NCBI RefSeq assembly: GCF_900996235.1
Contig: NZ_CAAJGM010000274.1
Location: forward strand, 124,001-188,000
DNA from: Paraburkholderia sp. BCC1885
GTDB taxonomy: Bacteria; Pseudomonadota; Gammaproteobacteria; Burkholderiales; Burkholderiaceae
Direction of reading: 5' to 3'
Length of the DNA stretch: 64,000 nucleotides
Positions 54,149-62,303 of the stretch are shown piece after piece. The notes below the pieces were generated by a model. The model saw only the letters and a program-made list of their open reading frames with translations. It made no database searches and was not told the DNA's origin. Within the stretch, counting starts at the first letter, position 1, and every line of letters starts with the position of its first letter. A program made the translations under genes and the position numbers.

Positions 54149-55087
54149 TTGGCTACGCTGATTTGCGGCTCGCTCGCCTACGACAACATCATGACCTTTG
54201 AGGGCCGCTTTCGGGAGCACATCCTTCCCGAGCAGGTCCATATCCTCAACGTGAGCTTTCTGGTGCCGACAATGCGCCGCGAATTCGGCGGCTGCGCGGG
54301 CAACATGGGCTACTCGCTGCACCTGCTGGGCGGCGACGCGCGCATCATGGGCGCGCTCGGCGAGGTCGACGCGCAGCTTTACCTGGATCGCTTCGACCAG
54401 CTCGGCCTGTCGCGCGAGCACGTGCTGGTACTGCCGGACACCTACTCCGCGCAGGCGATGATCACCACCGATCTCGAAAACAACCAGATCACCGCGTTCC
54501 ACCCCGGCGCGATGATGCAGGCGCACCTGAACCACGCGGACGAAGCGAAGGACATCACGCTCGCCATCGTCGGTCCGGACGGCTACGACGCCATGACGCA
54601 GCACTCCGAACGGCTTGCCGCAGCCGGCGTGCCGTTCGTATTCGATCCGGGCCAAGGCCTGCCGCTGTTCGACGGCGCCACGCTGCGCCGCATGATCGAA
54701 CTCGCCACCTACCTGGCGGTCAACGACTACGAAGCAAAACTGGTGAGCGACAAGACCGGCTGGTCGCTCGAAGAGATCGCGAGCCGCGTCGACGCGCTGA
54801 TCGTCACGCTTGGCGAGCACGGGGCGCAAATCCATCACGCCGGCGGCACGGAAGACATCCCCGCCGTCACCGCGAAGCAGGTGCTCGACCCCACCGGTTG
54901 CGGCGACGCCTTCCGCGGCGGCCTGCTCTACGGCATCGAAAAGCAACTCGGCTGGGCCACCACCGGCCGCCTCGCGAGCCTGATGGGCGCGCTCAAGATC
55001 GAACACCAGGGACCGCAAAACTACGCGCCCACCAAGGCGGAGATCAGCGAACGGTTCAAGCAGGCGTTTGGCTACGACCTGCCGTAA
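54149..55087 (+). CDS. PfkB-family carbohydrate/nucleoside kinase
   Basis: 312-residue ribokinase-superfamily kinase. N-terminal LICGSLAYDNIMTFEG, GGCAGNMGYSLHLLGGDARIMGALG, and the C-terminal catalytic DPTGCGDAFRGGLLYG with the essential Asp. The start is a TTG at 54149; an AGGA lies upstream. Related to adenosine/fructose kinases; the substrate is not determined. Confidence 0.9.
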   Translation: MATLICGSLAYDNIMTFEGRFREHILPEQVHILNVSFLVPTMRREFGGCAGNMGYSLHLLGGDARIMGALGEVDAQLYLDRFDQLGLSREHVLVLPDTYSAQAMITTDLENNQITAFHPGAMMQAHLNHADEAKDITLAIVGPDGYDAMTQHSERLAAAGVPFVFDPGQGLPLFDGATLRRMIELATYLAVNDYEAKLVSDKTGWSLEEIASRVDALIVTLGEHGAQIHHAGGTEDIPAVTAKQVLDPTGCGDAFRGGLLYGIEKQLGWATTGRLASLMGALKIEHQGPQNYAPTKAEISERFKQAFGYDLP

Positions 55088-55163
55088 TGGCGCAAACCGG
55101 CGGCACGCATTAGCTTCCCTGCCCGTCGCTGCCGATCCATAAGGTCGACAAAGGCCAGACCAA

Positions 55164-55209
55164 GGCCAAAAAAAGGCCAAAAAAAGGCCAAAAAAAGGCC
55201 AAAAAAAAA
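55164..55209. repeat. Tandem 11-bp repeat, A7-GGCC, four GGCC units
   Basis: GGCC at 55164, 55175, 55186 and 55197, separated by runs of seven A, and then nine A. A-tracts at about 11-bp spacing are expected to curve DNA. On the minus strand the T-runs extend the histone terminator. Confidence 0.75.
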
Positions 55210-55237
55210 TCCCGCCGCCGGAAACCCGGCGACGGGA
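55201..55237 (-). terminator. Terminator after the H1-like gene
   Basis: TCCCG.CGCCGG (55210-55221) pairs with CCGGCG.CGGGA (55226-55237) with one internal mismatch. On the minus strand it is followed by nine T, then further T7 runs. Confidence 0.88.
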
Positions 55238-55314
55238 CGGTGATTGAGCAGCGGGACTGACTGGCTACTCAATCATCGGACACATCGGAATGTGCCTAAC
55301 GACTCGTCAGCAAA

Positions 55315-55902
55315 TTACGGACGGCTGCCGGTCGGGAACGGCCATGCTGCAGCCGGATTCAACGCGGTCTTCACCGTAGCCGCCGGTGCTGCGCTCGTTG
55401 CTGCGGGAGCGGCAGGTGCCGGAGCAGCCTTCTTCGCAACAGCCTTCTTCGGTGCAGCGGCTTTCTTGGCAGGCGCAGCGGGGACCTTGGCGGCCTTCTT
55501 CGCAGGAGCCTTGGCAGCCTTCTTCGCAGCAGGAGCCTTGGCAGCCTTTTTCGCCGGCGCCTTCTTGGCAGCGGCCTTCTTCGCCGGTGCTGCCTTCTTG
55601 GCGACCTTCTTCGCTGCAACCTTCTTCACTGCAACTTTCTTTGCAGCAGCCTTCTTGGCCGGTGCTGCCTTCTTCGCCGCAACCTTCTTCACTGCGACTT
55701 TCTTGGCTGCAACCTTCTTCGCTGCGACCTTCTTGGCCGGTGCAGCCTTCTTCGCTGCAACCTTCTTCACAGCAACTTTCTTTGCTGCAACCTTCTTCAC
55801 TGCGACCTTCTTAGCAGCGACTTTCTTTGCCGGTGCTGCTTTCTTCGCTGCAACCTTCTTCACAGCGACTTTCTTAGCGGCGGCTTTTTTTGCAGTTGCC
55901 AT
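55315..55902 (-). CDS. Histone H1-like lysine/alanine-rich DNA-binding protein
   Basis: 195 residues composed almost wholly of AAKK, VAVKK, VAAKK and APAKK repeats, like the C-terminal tail of eukaryotic H1 and Bordetella/Burkholderia H1-like proteins. Strongly basic, disordered, expected to bind and compact DNA. The repeats occur as nearly identical DNA blocks, so copy number may vary between strains. The ATG at 55902 has AGGAG at good spacing; 55905 is an adjacent alternative. Monocistronic. Confidence 0.9.
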   Translation of the reverse strand: MATAKKAAAKKVAVKKVAAKKAAPAKKVAAKKVAVKKVAAKKVAVKKVAAKKAAPAKKVAAKKVAAKKVAVKKVAAKKAAPAKKAAAKKVAVKKVAAKKVAKKAAPAKKAAAKKAPAKKAAKAPAAKKAAKAPAKKAAKVPAAPAKKAAAPKKAVAKKAAPAPAAPAATSAAPAATVKTALNPAAAWPFPTGSRP

Positions 55903-56335
55903 CATTTTCTCCTTCAGGTTTTCAGATGAGAGTCAGTTCAAACTACACCCTTCGTCAAAACCCGCTTCCCGCGGACGCTTCTCAAGGCGGGCGCTACGAA
56001 GCGGGCTATTCATCGGCGTACGCAGGTGCTGCGCGCTTACGCTAATGAATACGGTAAGGCGCGCCGTGCCATTGGGCACCGCGCGCCAAGTCCAGTCAGC
56101 GTCGGATTTCGACGCCGGCAATCGTTTGATCGGGCCGTCGGCCATCCGGCCAACGGCTTTTTCCGGGGGGAAGTTTGCCCATCCCACTGAAGGGTTCGCA
56201 AAGTGCCTGTCATGTTTGTGGGCCGCTAAGGCACCGGGCACGCTCTGCATCAGGCGGTTCTGCTCCTAACCATAACTGCCGCGGCCCTTGCCTGCGGCAT
56301 CCCCATCGACGAATTCATCGGCGACACACCCGGGA
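55903..56335. other. Intergenic region between nrdB and the H1-like gene
   Basis: 433 bases. It holds the promoter of the H1-like gene and a hairpin at 56058-56087. Reading frames here look like chance frames in GC-rich DNA. No other structure seen. Confidence 0.45.
56058..56087 (-). terminator. Possible hairpin terminator downstream of nrdB
   Basis: GGCGCGCCGTGCC (56058-56070) pairs with GGCACCGCGCGCC (56075-56087), 12 of 13 matches, 4-base loop. No T-tract on either side, so a processing or stability hairpin is as likely as termination. It is 250 bases past the nrdB stop. Confidence 0.4.
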
Positions 56336-57592
56336 TTACTCCCAGCTCAGTGCACCGCCGGTCTGATATTCAATGACGCGTGTCTCGAAGAAGTTGCGTT
56401 CCTTCTTCAGGTCGATCATCTCGCTCATCCACGGGAACGGGTTTTCCTCGTTCGGGTACAGCGGATCGAGACCGATCTGCTGGCAACGGCGGTTGCAGAT
56501 GAAGCGCAGATAGCTCTTGAACATCGACGCATTGAGGCCGAGCACCCCGCGCGGCATCGTGTCTTCTGCGTAACGATATTCGAGGTCGACCGCTTGCTTG
56601 AAGATTTCGCGGATTTCCGCGCGGAACTCAGCCGTCCACAAGTGCGGGTTTTCGAGCTTGATCTGGTTGATCAGGTCGATGCCGAAATTGCAGTGCATCG
56701 ACTCGTCGCGCAGGATGTATTGGTACTGTTCCGCCGCGCCGGTCATCTTGTTCTGACGGCCGAGCGCCAGGATTTGGGTAAAGCCGACGTAGAAGAACAG
56801 CCCTTCCATCACACAGGCGAACACGATCAGCGAGCGCAGCAGCGTCTGGTCTGTCTCGAGCGTACCGGTCTTGAAGGCCGGGTCCGTCAGCGGATGGATA
56901 AAGGGAATCAGGAATTCGTCTTTGGCGCGGATCGAGGAAACCTCGTGATACGCGTTGAAGATTTCGCCTTCGTCGAGACCGAGGGACTCGACGATGTACT
57001 GGTAAGCGTGCGTGTGGATCGCCTCTTCGAACGCCTGGCGCAGCAGATACTGGCGGCATTCGGGCGCCGTGATGTGGCGGTAGGTGCCCAGCACGATGTT
57101 ATTGGCGGCGAGGGAATCGGCCGTGACGAAGAAGCCGAGGTTGCGCTTGACGATGCGGCGCTCGTCTTCGGTCAGCCCGTTCGGGTCTTTCCACAGGGCG
57201 ATGTCGCGGGACATGTTGATTTCCTGCGGCATCCAGTGGTTCGCGCAACCGGACAGATACTTCTCCCACGCCCACTTGTACTTGAACGGCACCAGCTGAT
57301 TCACGTCAGTCTGGCCGTTGATGATGCGCTTGTCGGCGACATTCACGCGCGCTTCGGAGACGGCGACCGGAGCGGCGGCGGTTCCTTGAGCGGCAGATTG
57401 GGGAGCGGCGCGGGTAACGACGGGAGCGACAGCGATGTCGTTCGCGAAGATTTCCTGAGCCGAGGGAGCGTGAGGAGCGGAACGCGTTGCTGCTTGCGTA
57501 CCGACAGCCGTTCCCGCAGCGTTGCGCAACTCATTGAGTTGCGTAGCGCTCGAGGGAGTTACGGCAGTGATCTCGTCATCCCAGTTGAGCAT
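56336..57592 (-). CDS. nrdB: Ribonucleoside-diphosphate reductase class Ia, beta subunit
   Basis: Holds the di-iron/tyrosyl radical cofactor. 418 residues. The R2 ferritin-like core starts near residue 85 and includes LTEDERRIVKRNLGFF, EEAIHTHAYQYI and DESMHCNFGIDL with the metal-binding Glu and His residues. The first 85 or so residues are an Ala/Thr/Pro-rich extension absent from E. coli NrdB. Start at 57592 (MLNWDDEITAV) preferred over 57607. The C-terminus ends TGGALSWE. Confidence 0.94.
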   Translation of the reverse strand: MLNWDDEITAVTPSSATQLNELRNAAGTAVGTQAATRSAPHAPSAQEIFANDIAVAPVVTRAAPQSAAQGTAAAPVAVSEARVNVADKRIINGQTDVNQLVPFKYKWAWEKYLSGCANHWMPQEINMSRDIALWKDPNGLTEDERRIVKRNLGFFVTADSLAANNIVLGTYRHITAPECRQYLLRQAFEEAIHTHAYQYIVESLGLDEGEIFNAYHEVSSIRAKDEFLIPFIHPLTDPAFKTGTLETDQTLLRSLIVFACVMEGLFFYVGFTQILALGRQNKMTGAAEQYQYILRDESMHCNFGIDLINQIKLENPHLWTAEFRAEIREIFKQAVDLEYRYAEDTMPRGVLGLNASMFKSYLRFICNRRCQQIGLDPLYPNEENPFPWMSEMIDLKKERNFFETRVIEYQTGGALSWE

Positions 57593-57938
57593 AAATGTCA
57601 CCATCAATTTAGAACGGTTTGTACCATCTTTTCACGAGCGATAAAAGAGTTCGCTGATGAAAAATCCTGTTTTCGATTCGCGTTGCGACCTTCATACAAC
57701 ACTTTGGTCAACAGACTGTCTCTGATGCCTCACGTGAAGCGATCAAAACGTGTGATGTCGAAGTGCTTCGCTCTCTCGAGCGTGCATCGAATCGAAGTGA
57801 TTTCGATGCACTGCAAACTGTGTTGCGTTAGCTGCCTGAGTGTTCTTTGAGACGCCCTGGCTGTTACTGATTCGTCAGCACGAGCAAGGCGAAGTTCAAT
57901 GTGTCGTGCGAGCTGGCGAGCCTGAGTGTCTCGCGCAC

Positions 57939-57979
57939 CGGGCGCTTCGTGTCGGGCGCTTCGTGTCGAGCGCTTCGGG
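57939..57979. repeat. 14-bp tandem repeat, nearly three copies
   Basis: CGGGCGCTTCGTGT at 57939-57952 and 57953-57966, then CGAGCGCTTCGGG to 57979. Confidence 0.8.
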
Positions 57980-58013
57980 TTGCCTGGTAATTTGCTGCCG
58001 CGTCGTCGCCGCG

Positions 58014-58037
58014 CTCGTTACTGCACTCGTTACTGCG
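58014..58037. repeat. 12-bp direct tandem repeat
   Basis: CTCGTTACTGCA (58014-58025) followed directly by CTCGTTACTGCG (58026-58037). Confidence 0.8.
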
Positions 58038-58114
58038 GCGATGTTGCTCGCGGTGCTGCTGCATGTCGCTGCATGTTGCCGTTTATTACCCGACGCAAGA
58101 CGGGTGCCCGCCCG

Positions 58115-58146
58115 GCCGATGCCTGGATGAAGCACCAGGCATCGGC
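58115..58146 (-). terminator. Perfect 12-bp hairpin just after nrdA
   Basis: GCCGATGCCTGG (58115-58126) and CCAGGCATCGGC (58135-58146) with an 8-base loop, 10 bases past the nrdA stop. No T-tract, so it may be an mRNA 3'-end stabiliser or partial terminator controlling nrdB read-through. Confidence 0.55.
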
Positions 58147-58156
58147 ACGTGTGGTG

Positions 58157-61100
58157 TTACTGACAAGCCTCACACTCGTCGAAGCCCGCATCGCCCGGAC
58201 GCATCATGCACACCGGACCATCGGCTTCCGCAGCGGCTTCGACAGCCACGGCCGGCGCTGCCGCCGCCGCTTGCAGACCACCCGACGAAGCGCCGCCGGC
58301 AATGCCGAAGCCGCCTGCCGCGCCGCCACCGACGCCGCCCGCACCACCCGAGCCTTCGCTGCCGCCCGAGCTCACCGCGTTCAGCGCGCCGTGCGCCACC
58401 GTCGACTTCTCGACGTGCGTGGCCGCCATCGTGCGGAGGTAATACGTGGTCTTCAGACCGCGCAGCCAGGCGAGCTTGTAGACCTCGTCGAGCTTCTTGC
58501 CCGACGCGCCGCCCATGTAAATATTCAGCGACTGCGCCTGGTCGATCCACTTCTGGCGACGCGAAGCCGCCTCGACCAGCCACGTTGCGTCGACTTCGAA
58601 CGCGGTCGCGTAGATCGCGCGCAGGTCGGCCGGAATGCGGTCGATGCGCGAGAGCGTGCCGTCGAAGTACTTCAGGTCGGCGACCATCACTTCGTCCCAC
58701 AGGCCGCGCGCCTTCAGGTCGCGCACCAGGTAGTCGTTGACCACCGTGAATTCGCCCGACAGATTCGACTTCACGTACAGATTCTGGAAGGTCGGTTCGA
58801 TACAGGCCGACACGCCGATGATGTTGGAGATCGTCGCCGTCGGCGCGATCGCCACGCAGTTCGAGTTACGCATGCCGTAGGTGGCGATGCGCGAACGCAG
58901 CTCCGTCCAGTCCATCGACTCGCTCGAATCCACTTCCACGTAGCCGCCGCGCGCGTCGGCCAGCAGCTTCAGCGTGTCTTGCGGGAGGATGCCGCGATCC
59001 CACAGCGAGCCGCGGTAGCTCGAGTAACGGCCGCGCTCCTGCGCCAGTTCCGTCGACGCGTAGTAGGCGTAATAGCAGACCGCTTCCATCGACGTATCGG
59101 CGAACGCCACCGCCTGTTCCGACGCGTAAGGCGTGCGCAGCAGGTGCAGGCAGTCCTGGAAGCCCATGATGCCCAGACCCACCGGACGGTGCTTCAGGTT
59201 CGAGTTACGCGCCTTGGCGACCGCGTAGTAATTGATGTCGATCACGTTGTCGAGCATGCGCATCGCCACGCTGATGGTGCGCTTGAGCTTGTCGTGGTCG
59301 AGCACCAGGGTGCCGTCGGCCTGCGTCTTCAGGTGAGCGACGAGGTTCACCGAGCCCAGGTTGCAGACGGCGATTTCGGCGTCGCTGGTGTTCAGGGTGA
59401 TTTCCGTGCACAGGTTCGACGAGTGGACGACGCCCACGTGCTGCTGCGGCGAACGGATGTTGCACGGATCCTTGAACGTGATCCACGGATGGCCGGTTTC
59501 GAACAGCATGCCGAGCATCTTGCGCCACAGTTGCGCCGCCGGAATCTTCTTGAACAGCTTGATCTCGCCGCGCGCGACCTTGTCTTCGTAAGCTGTGTAA
59601 GCTGCTTCGAACTCGGCGCCGAACTTGTCGTGCAGATCCGGGCAGGTGGACGGCGAGAACAGCGTCCAGTCGCCGCCTTCGTGCACGCGCTTCATGAACA
59701 GGTCGGGAATCCAGTTCGCCGTGTTCATGTCGTGGGTGCGGCGACGGTCGTCACCGGTGTTCTTGCGCAGCTCAAGGAATTCTTCAATGTCCAGGTGCCA
59801 CGACTCCAGGTACGCGCACACCGCGCCCTTGCGCTTGCCGCCCTGGTTCACGGCCACGGCCGTGTCGTTGACCACTTTCAGGAACGGCACTACGCCTTGC
59901 GACTTGCCGTTGGTGCCCTTGATGTGCGAGCCGAGCGCGCGCACACGCGTCCAGTCGTTGCCCAGACCGCCGGCGAACTTCGACAGCAGCGCGTTTTCCT
60001 TCAGCGCTTCGTAGATGCCGTCGAGGTCGTCGTCCACCGTCGTCAGATAGCACGACGACAGTTGCGAGCGGCGCGTGCCCGAGTTGAACAGCGTCGGCGT
60101 GGACGACATGAAGTCGAAGCTCGACAGCACGTTGTAAAACTCGATGGCGCGCGCTTCGCGATCAATCTCGTTCAGCGCCAGACCCATCGCCACACGCATA
60201 AAGAATGCCTGCGGCATTTCGATCCGCACGCCGTCGTGATGCAGGAAGTAGCGGTCATATAGCGTTTGCAGGCCGAGGTAGCCGAACTGCAGGTCGCGGT
60301 CGGCGTCGAGCGCGGCGCCCAGGCGCTTCAGGTCGTACTGTTGCAGCTTTTCGTCGAGCAGCTCGGCTTGCACGCCGCGCTTGATGAAGCTCGGGAAGTA
60401 CTCGGCGTAACGCTCGCCCATGGCCGCCTGGGTGACTTCCTCTTCGAGGATCTCGCGGCGGATCGTGTGCAGCAGGATGCGGGCGGTGACCTGGCTGTAC
60501 GCCGGATCTTTTTCGATCATCGTGCGCGCAGCGAGGATGGCCGAGTCGTAGACCTGGCTCATCGGCACGCCGTCGTACAGGTTCTTCACCGTTTCCGCGA
60601 CGATCGGCTCGGCGCTCACGGCGTCGCCCAGATTCGCGCAGGCGGATTCGATGATGCCGCGCAGCGCCACCATATCCAGCGGACGCGTCACGCCGCCGTC
60701 GGTGACGGTGAGGCCAAGCGAGCCGTTGGGCGCTTCGACCGCGTCGTGGCCGCGCTCCTGGGTGCGCTTCTCGCGATACAGCACGTAGGCGCGCGCGACG
60801 TTGTGCTCGCCGCCGCGCATCAGCGCGAGTTCGACCTGATCCTGGATGTCTTCAATATGGAAGGTGCCGCCGTTCGGACGGCTGCGCAGCAGTGCGCGCA
60901 CCACGCTTTGCGTGAGTTGCTCGACCAGTTCGCGCACGCGCGCCGATGCCGCGCCCTGACCACCGTTGACGGCCAGAAATGCCTTGGTCACGGCGATGGC
61001 AATCTTCGACGGTTCGAACGACACCACGCTGCCGTTACGACGGATCACCTTGTAGTCGGCGAAGGTCGCTTGCGGGGCGAGCGCTTGCGCGCCTTGTGCC

Positions 61101-61165
61101 TGGCCGAAGGCCTGGCCAGTGGGTGCGCCCTCGTACCGGGTCGTCACGTTATCGGTGGTTTGCAT
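58157..61165 (-). CDS. nrdA: Ribonucleoside-diphosphate reductase class Ia, alpha subunit
   Basis: Large subunit reducing NDPs to dNDPs. 1002 residues. The N-terminal ATP-cone (about 35-130, YKVIRRNGSVVSFEPSKI) mediates dATP inhibition. The catalytic barrel has NLCTEITLNTSDAEIAVCNLGSVNL with active-site residues and the ATPTATISNIIG segment. A Gly/Ala-rich linker of about 60 residues leads to the C-terminal ECEACQ cysteine pair used for re-reduction. The ATG at 61165 follows AGGAGC. It has a long, regulated leader. Confidence 0.95.
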   Translation of the reverse strand: MQTTDNVTTRYEGAPTGQAFGQAQGAQALAPQATFADYKVIRRNGSVVSFEPSKIAIAVTKAFLAVNGGQGAASARVRELVEQLTQSVVRALLRSRPNGGTFHIEDIQDQVELALMRGGEHNVARAYVLYREKRTQERGHDAVEAPNGSLGLTVTDGGVTRPLDMVALRGIIESACANLGDAVSAEPIVAETVKNLYDGVPMSQVYDSAILAARTMIEKDPAYSQVTARILLHTIRREILEEEVTQAAMGERYAEYFPSFIKRGVQAELLDEKLQQYDLKRLGAALDADRDLQFGYLGLQTLYDRYFLHHDGVRIEMPQAFFMRVAMGLALNEIDREARAIEFYNVLSSFDFMSSTPTLFNSGTRRSQLSSCYLTTVDDDLDGIYEALKENALLSKFAGGLGNDWTRVRALGSHIKGTNGKSQGVVPFLKVVNDTAVAVNQGGKRKGAVCAYLESWHLDIEEFLELRKNTGDDRRRTHDMNTANWIPDLFMKRVHEGGDWTLFSPSTCPDLHDKFGAEFEAAYTAYEDKVARGEIKLFKKIPAAQLWRKMLGMLFETGHPWITFKDPCNIRSPQQHVGVVHSSNLCTEITLNTSDAEIAVCNLGSVNLVAHLKTQADGTLVLDHDKLKRTISVAMRMLDNVIDINYYAVAKARNSNLKHRPVGLGIMGFQDCLHLLRTPYASEQAVAFADTSMEAVCYYAYYASTELAQERGRYSSYRGSLWDRGILPQDTLKLLADARGGYVEVDSSESMDWTELRSRIATYGMRNSNCVAIAPTATISNIIGVSACIEPTFQNLYVKSNLSGEFTVVNDYLVRDLKARGLWDEVMVADLKYFDGTLSRIDRIPADLRAIYATAFEVDATWLVEAASRRQKWIDQAQSLNIYMGGASGKKLDEVYKLAWLRGLKTTYYLRTMAATHVEKSTVAHGALNAVSSGGSEGSGGAGGVGGGAAGGFGIAGGASSGGLQAAAAAPAVAVEAAAEADGPVCMMRPGDAGFDECEACQ

Positions 61166-61474
61166 GTGCAAAGCTCCTGGTCCTGGAAATGTGCGAAGAG
61201 AAATCGCGGATTAGTACGAACGCTGCGCCGGCGCGAGCGCAAGCGATGGGGTGCAGGAAAGAGACCGGCCGGGCCGGTTGGCGGGATGCGACAGCGGTGA
61301 AGCCAGATTCGAATGGATGATGGTCTTCGTCGTCTGTGTCGCGATCACTTGCCAAGCCCCTTTCCTGAATACTTCTGGACGCCGCCGGTGGTCTTCCGGC
61401 CGCGCCGCAAGGATATTTTTTGTGCTGCCGTGAAGGCTTGCGGCGCCTTGCCCGGAGGACCGGGCGCCACAGAC

Positions 61475-61518
61475 TTATCCACGCGCTATGCACTCAGTTA
61501 TTCACACGGTTATGCACA
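61475..61518. promoter_or_regulatory. Cluster of three DnaA boxes upstream of nrdA
   Basis: TTATCCACG (61475-61483, one mismatch), TTATTCACA (61498-61506) and TTATGCACA (61510-61518), all in the same orientation; the last two fit TTATNCACA fully. DnaA control of nrdAB is established in E. coli; here it is inferred. Confidence 0.78.
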
Positions 61519-61523
61519 GCACA

Positions 61524-61539
61524 CCACAAGATATAGTGC
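61524..61539. promoter_or_regulatory. NrdR-type box 1
   Basis: CCACAAGATATAGTGC, a good match to the general NrdR box acaCwATATATwGtgt. Starts 31 bases from box 2, the spacing typical of paired NrdR sites. It overlaps the predicted transcription start side of the promoter. Confidence 0.75.
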
Positions 61540-61554
61540 GTAACTGAGTTTGTG

Positions 61555-61570
61555 GCACCAAGTATAGTGG
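61555..61570. promoter_or_regulatory. NrdR-type box 2 overlapping the nrdA -10
   Basis: GCACCAAGTATAGTGG. On the minus strand it contains the -10 hexamer TATACT, so NrdR binding would block RNA polymerase. Confidence 0.75.
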
Positions 61571-61588
61571 AGATTCGAGACAGTTCAA
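61561..61588 (-). promoter_or_regulatory. Predicted sigma-70 promoter of nrdA
   Basis: Minus-strand -35 TTGAAC (61583-61588), 16-base spacer, -10 TATACT (61561-61566). The predicted start near 61554 gives a leader of about 390 nt. Confidence 0.6.
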
Positions 61589-61638
61589 ATTCATTTATTT
61601 GGCCTCGCGGGGTTGACTTTTCACATCGCACCACGCGA

Positions 61639-61688
61639 TGCCGCTTCCCGCAGAGCGAGGCTGTGCCTCGCTCTGCGGGCTTGCGGCA
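61639..61688 (-). terminator. Long hairpin after ampD
   Basis: Perfect 15-bp stem (61647-61661 with 61665-61679, loop TGT), extended by TGCCGC/GCGGCA (61639-61644, 61683-61688). It starts about 19 bases past the ampD stop. Lacks a T-tract but is positioned to end the ypjD-PP0621-ampD transcript and insulate nrdA. Confidence 0.6.
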
Positions 61689-61706
61689 AAGTCGCGCAGG
61701 GGGGCG

Positions 61707-62303
61707 TTACGGCGTTTTGGAAAACTTGAGATAGGGGAAATACTGATCCGCGAGCGCGCTGTCCTGCGCGAGACGCGGCCACTCGAAATGAGGACCTGGA
61801 TCGGTCTTGCGAGTGGGGGCAATGTCGGAGTGTCCGGCGAGCGCCGTGACGGGATAGCGTGCCGTCAGCGCCTTCACGAGTGCACCGAGTGTCTCGTATT
61901 GCGCCGCTTCGAACGCGGTGGCGTCGCTGCCTTCCAGTTCGATGCCGATGGAGAAATCGTTGCAGCGCTCGCGGCCGAAAAAATTCGACGCACCCGCGTG
62001 CCACGCCCGCTGATCGCAGGAAACGAATTGCTCCAGCGCGCCGTCACGGTGGATCACGAAATGTGCGGACACCCGCACGCCGCGCAGATGCGTGTCGTAG
62101 TACGGATGGGCGTCGCAATCGAGACGGTTGAGGAACAGGTCCGCGATAGCCGTCCCACCGAACTCGCCTGGCGGCAAGCTGATGTTGTGGATCACGATCA
62201 GGCTCGGCACCGCGCCTTCAGGGCGTGCCTCGAAGTTCGGCGACGGCAGCTTGCGTGCGGCCGTCACCCAACCCTGTGCGTCGATGGTGAAGCCACCGCT
62301 CAT
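61707..62303 (-). CDS. ampD: N-acetylmuramoyl-L-alanine amidase AmpD (anhydromuropeptide amidase)
   Basis: Cytosolic zinc amidase of peptidoglycan recycling; removes the peptide from anhydro-MurNAc. 198 residues. Zinc ligands are visible in VIHNISLPPGEFGG and ALAGHSDIAPTRKTDPGPHFEW, with SIGIELEG in between. Start overlaps the PP0621-family stop by four bases (ATGA). Its product feeds the recycling ligase Mpl encoded at 45541-46950. Confidence 0.95.
   Translation of the reverse strand: MSGGFTIDAQGWVTAARKLPSPNFEARPEGAVPSLIVIHNISLPPGEFGGTAIADLFLNRLDCDAHPYYDTHLRGVRVSAHFVIHRDGALEQFVSCDQRAWHAGASNFFGRERCNDFSIGIELEGSDATAFEAAQYETLGALVKALTARYPVTALAGHSDIAPTRKTDPGPHFEWPRLAQDSALADQYFPYLKFSKTP

Larger units (their letters stand above)
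57593..58156. other. Repeat-rich 564-base gap between nrdA and nrdB
   Basis: Unusually long for an nrdA-nrdB pair. It contains a 14-bp tandem repeat (57939-57979), a 12-bp tandem repeat (58014-58037), a nearby CTGCATGT duplication and the nrdA 3' hairpin. AT-richer sequence at 57610-57720 may hold a separate nrdB promoter. No gene that I can support. Confidence 0.55.
61166..61706. promoter_or_regulatory. nrdA leader and promoter region
   Basis: 541 bases between ampD and nrdA. From the nrdA start outward it holds: a leader of about 390 bases with a GC hairpin at 61450-61465; three DnaA boxes; two NrdR-type boxes overlapping a promoter; then the ampD hairpin at 61639-61688. No supported gene. 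Confidence 0.75.

Noticed and set aside
55164..55200. CRISPR-like array from the regular repeats
   Set aside because: Units are 11 bp, made of A-runs and GGCC, with no spacers of unique sequence and no cas genes.
57926..60262. 778-codon plus-strand frame opposite nrdA
   Set aside because: Antisense shadow of NrdA with Arg/His-rich low-information sequence.
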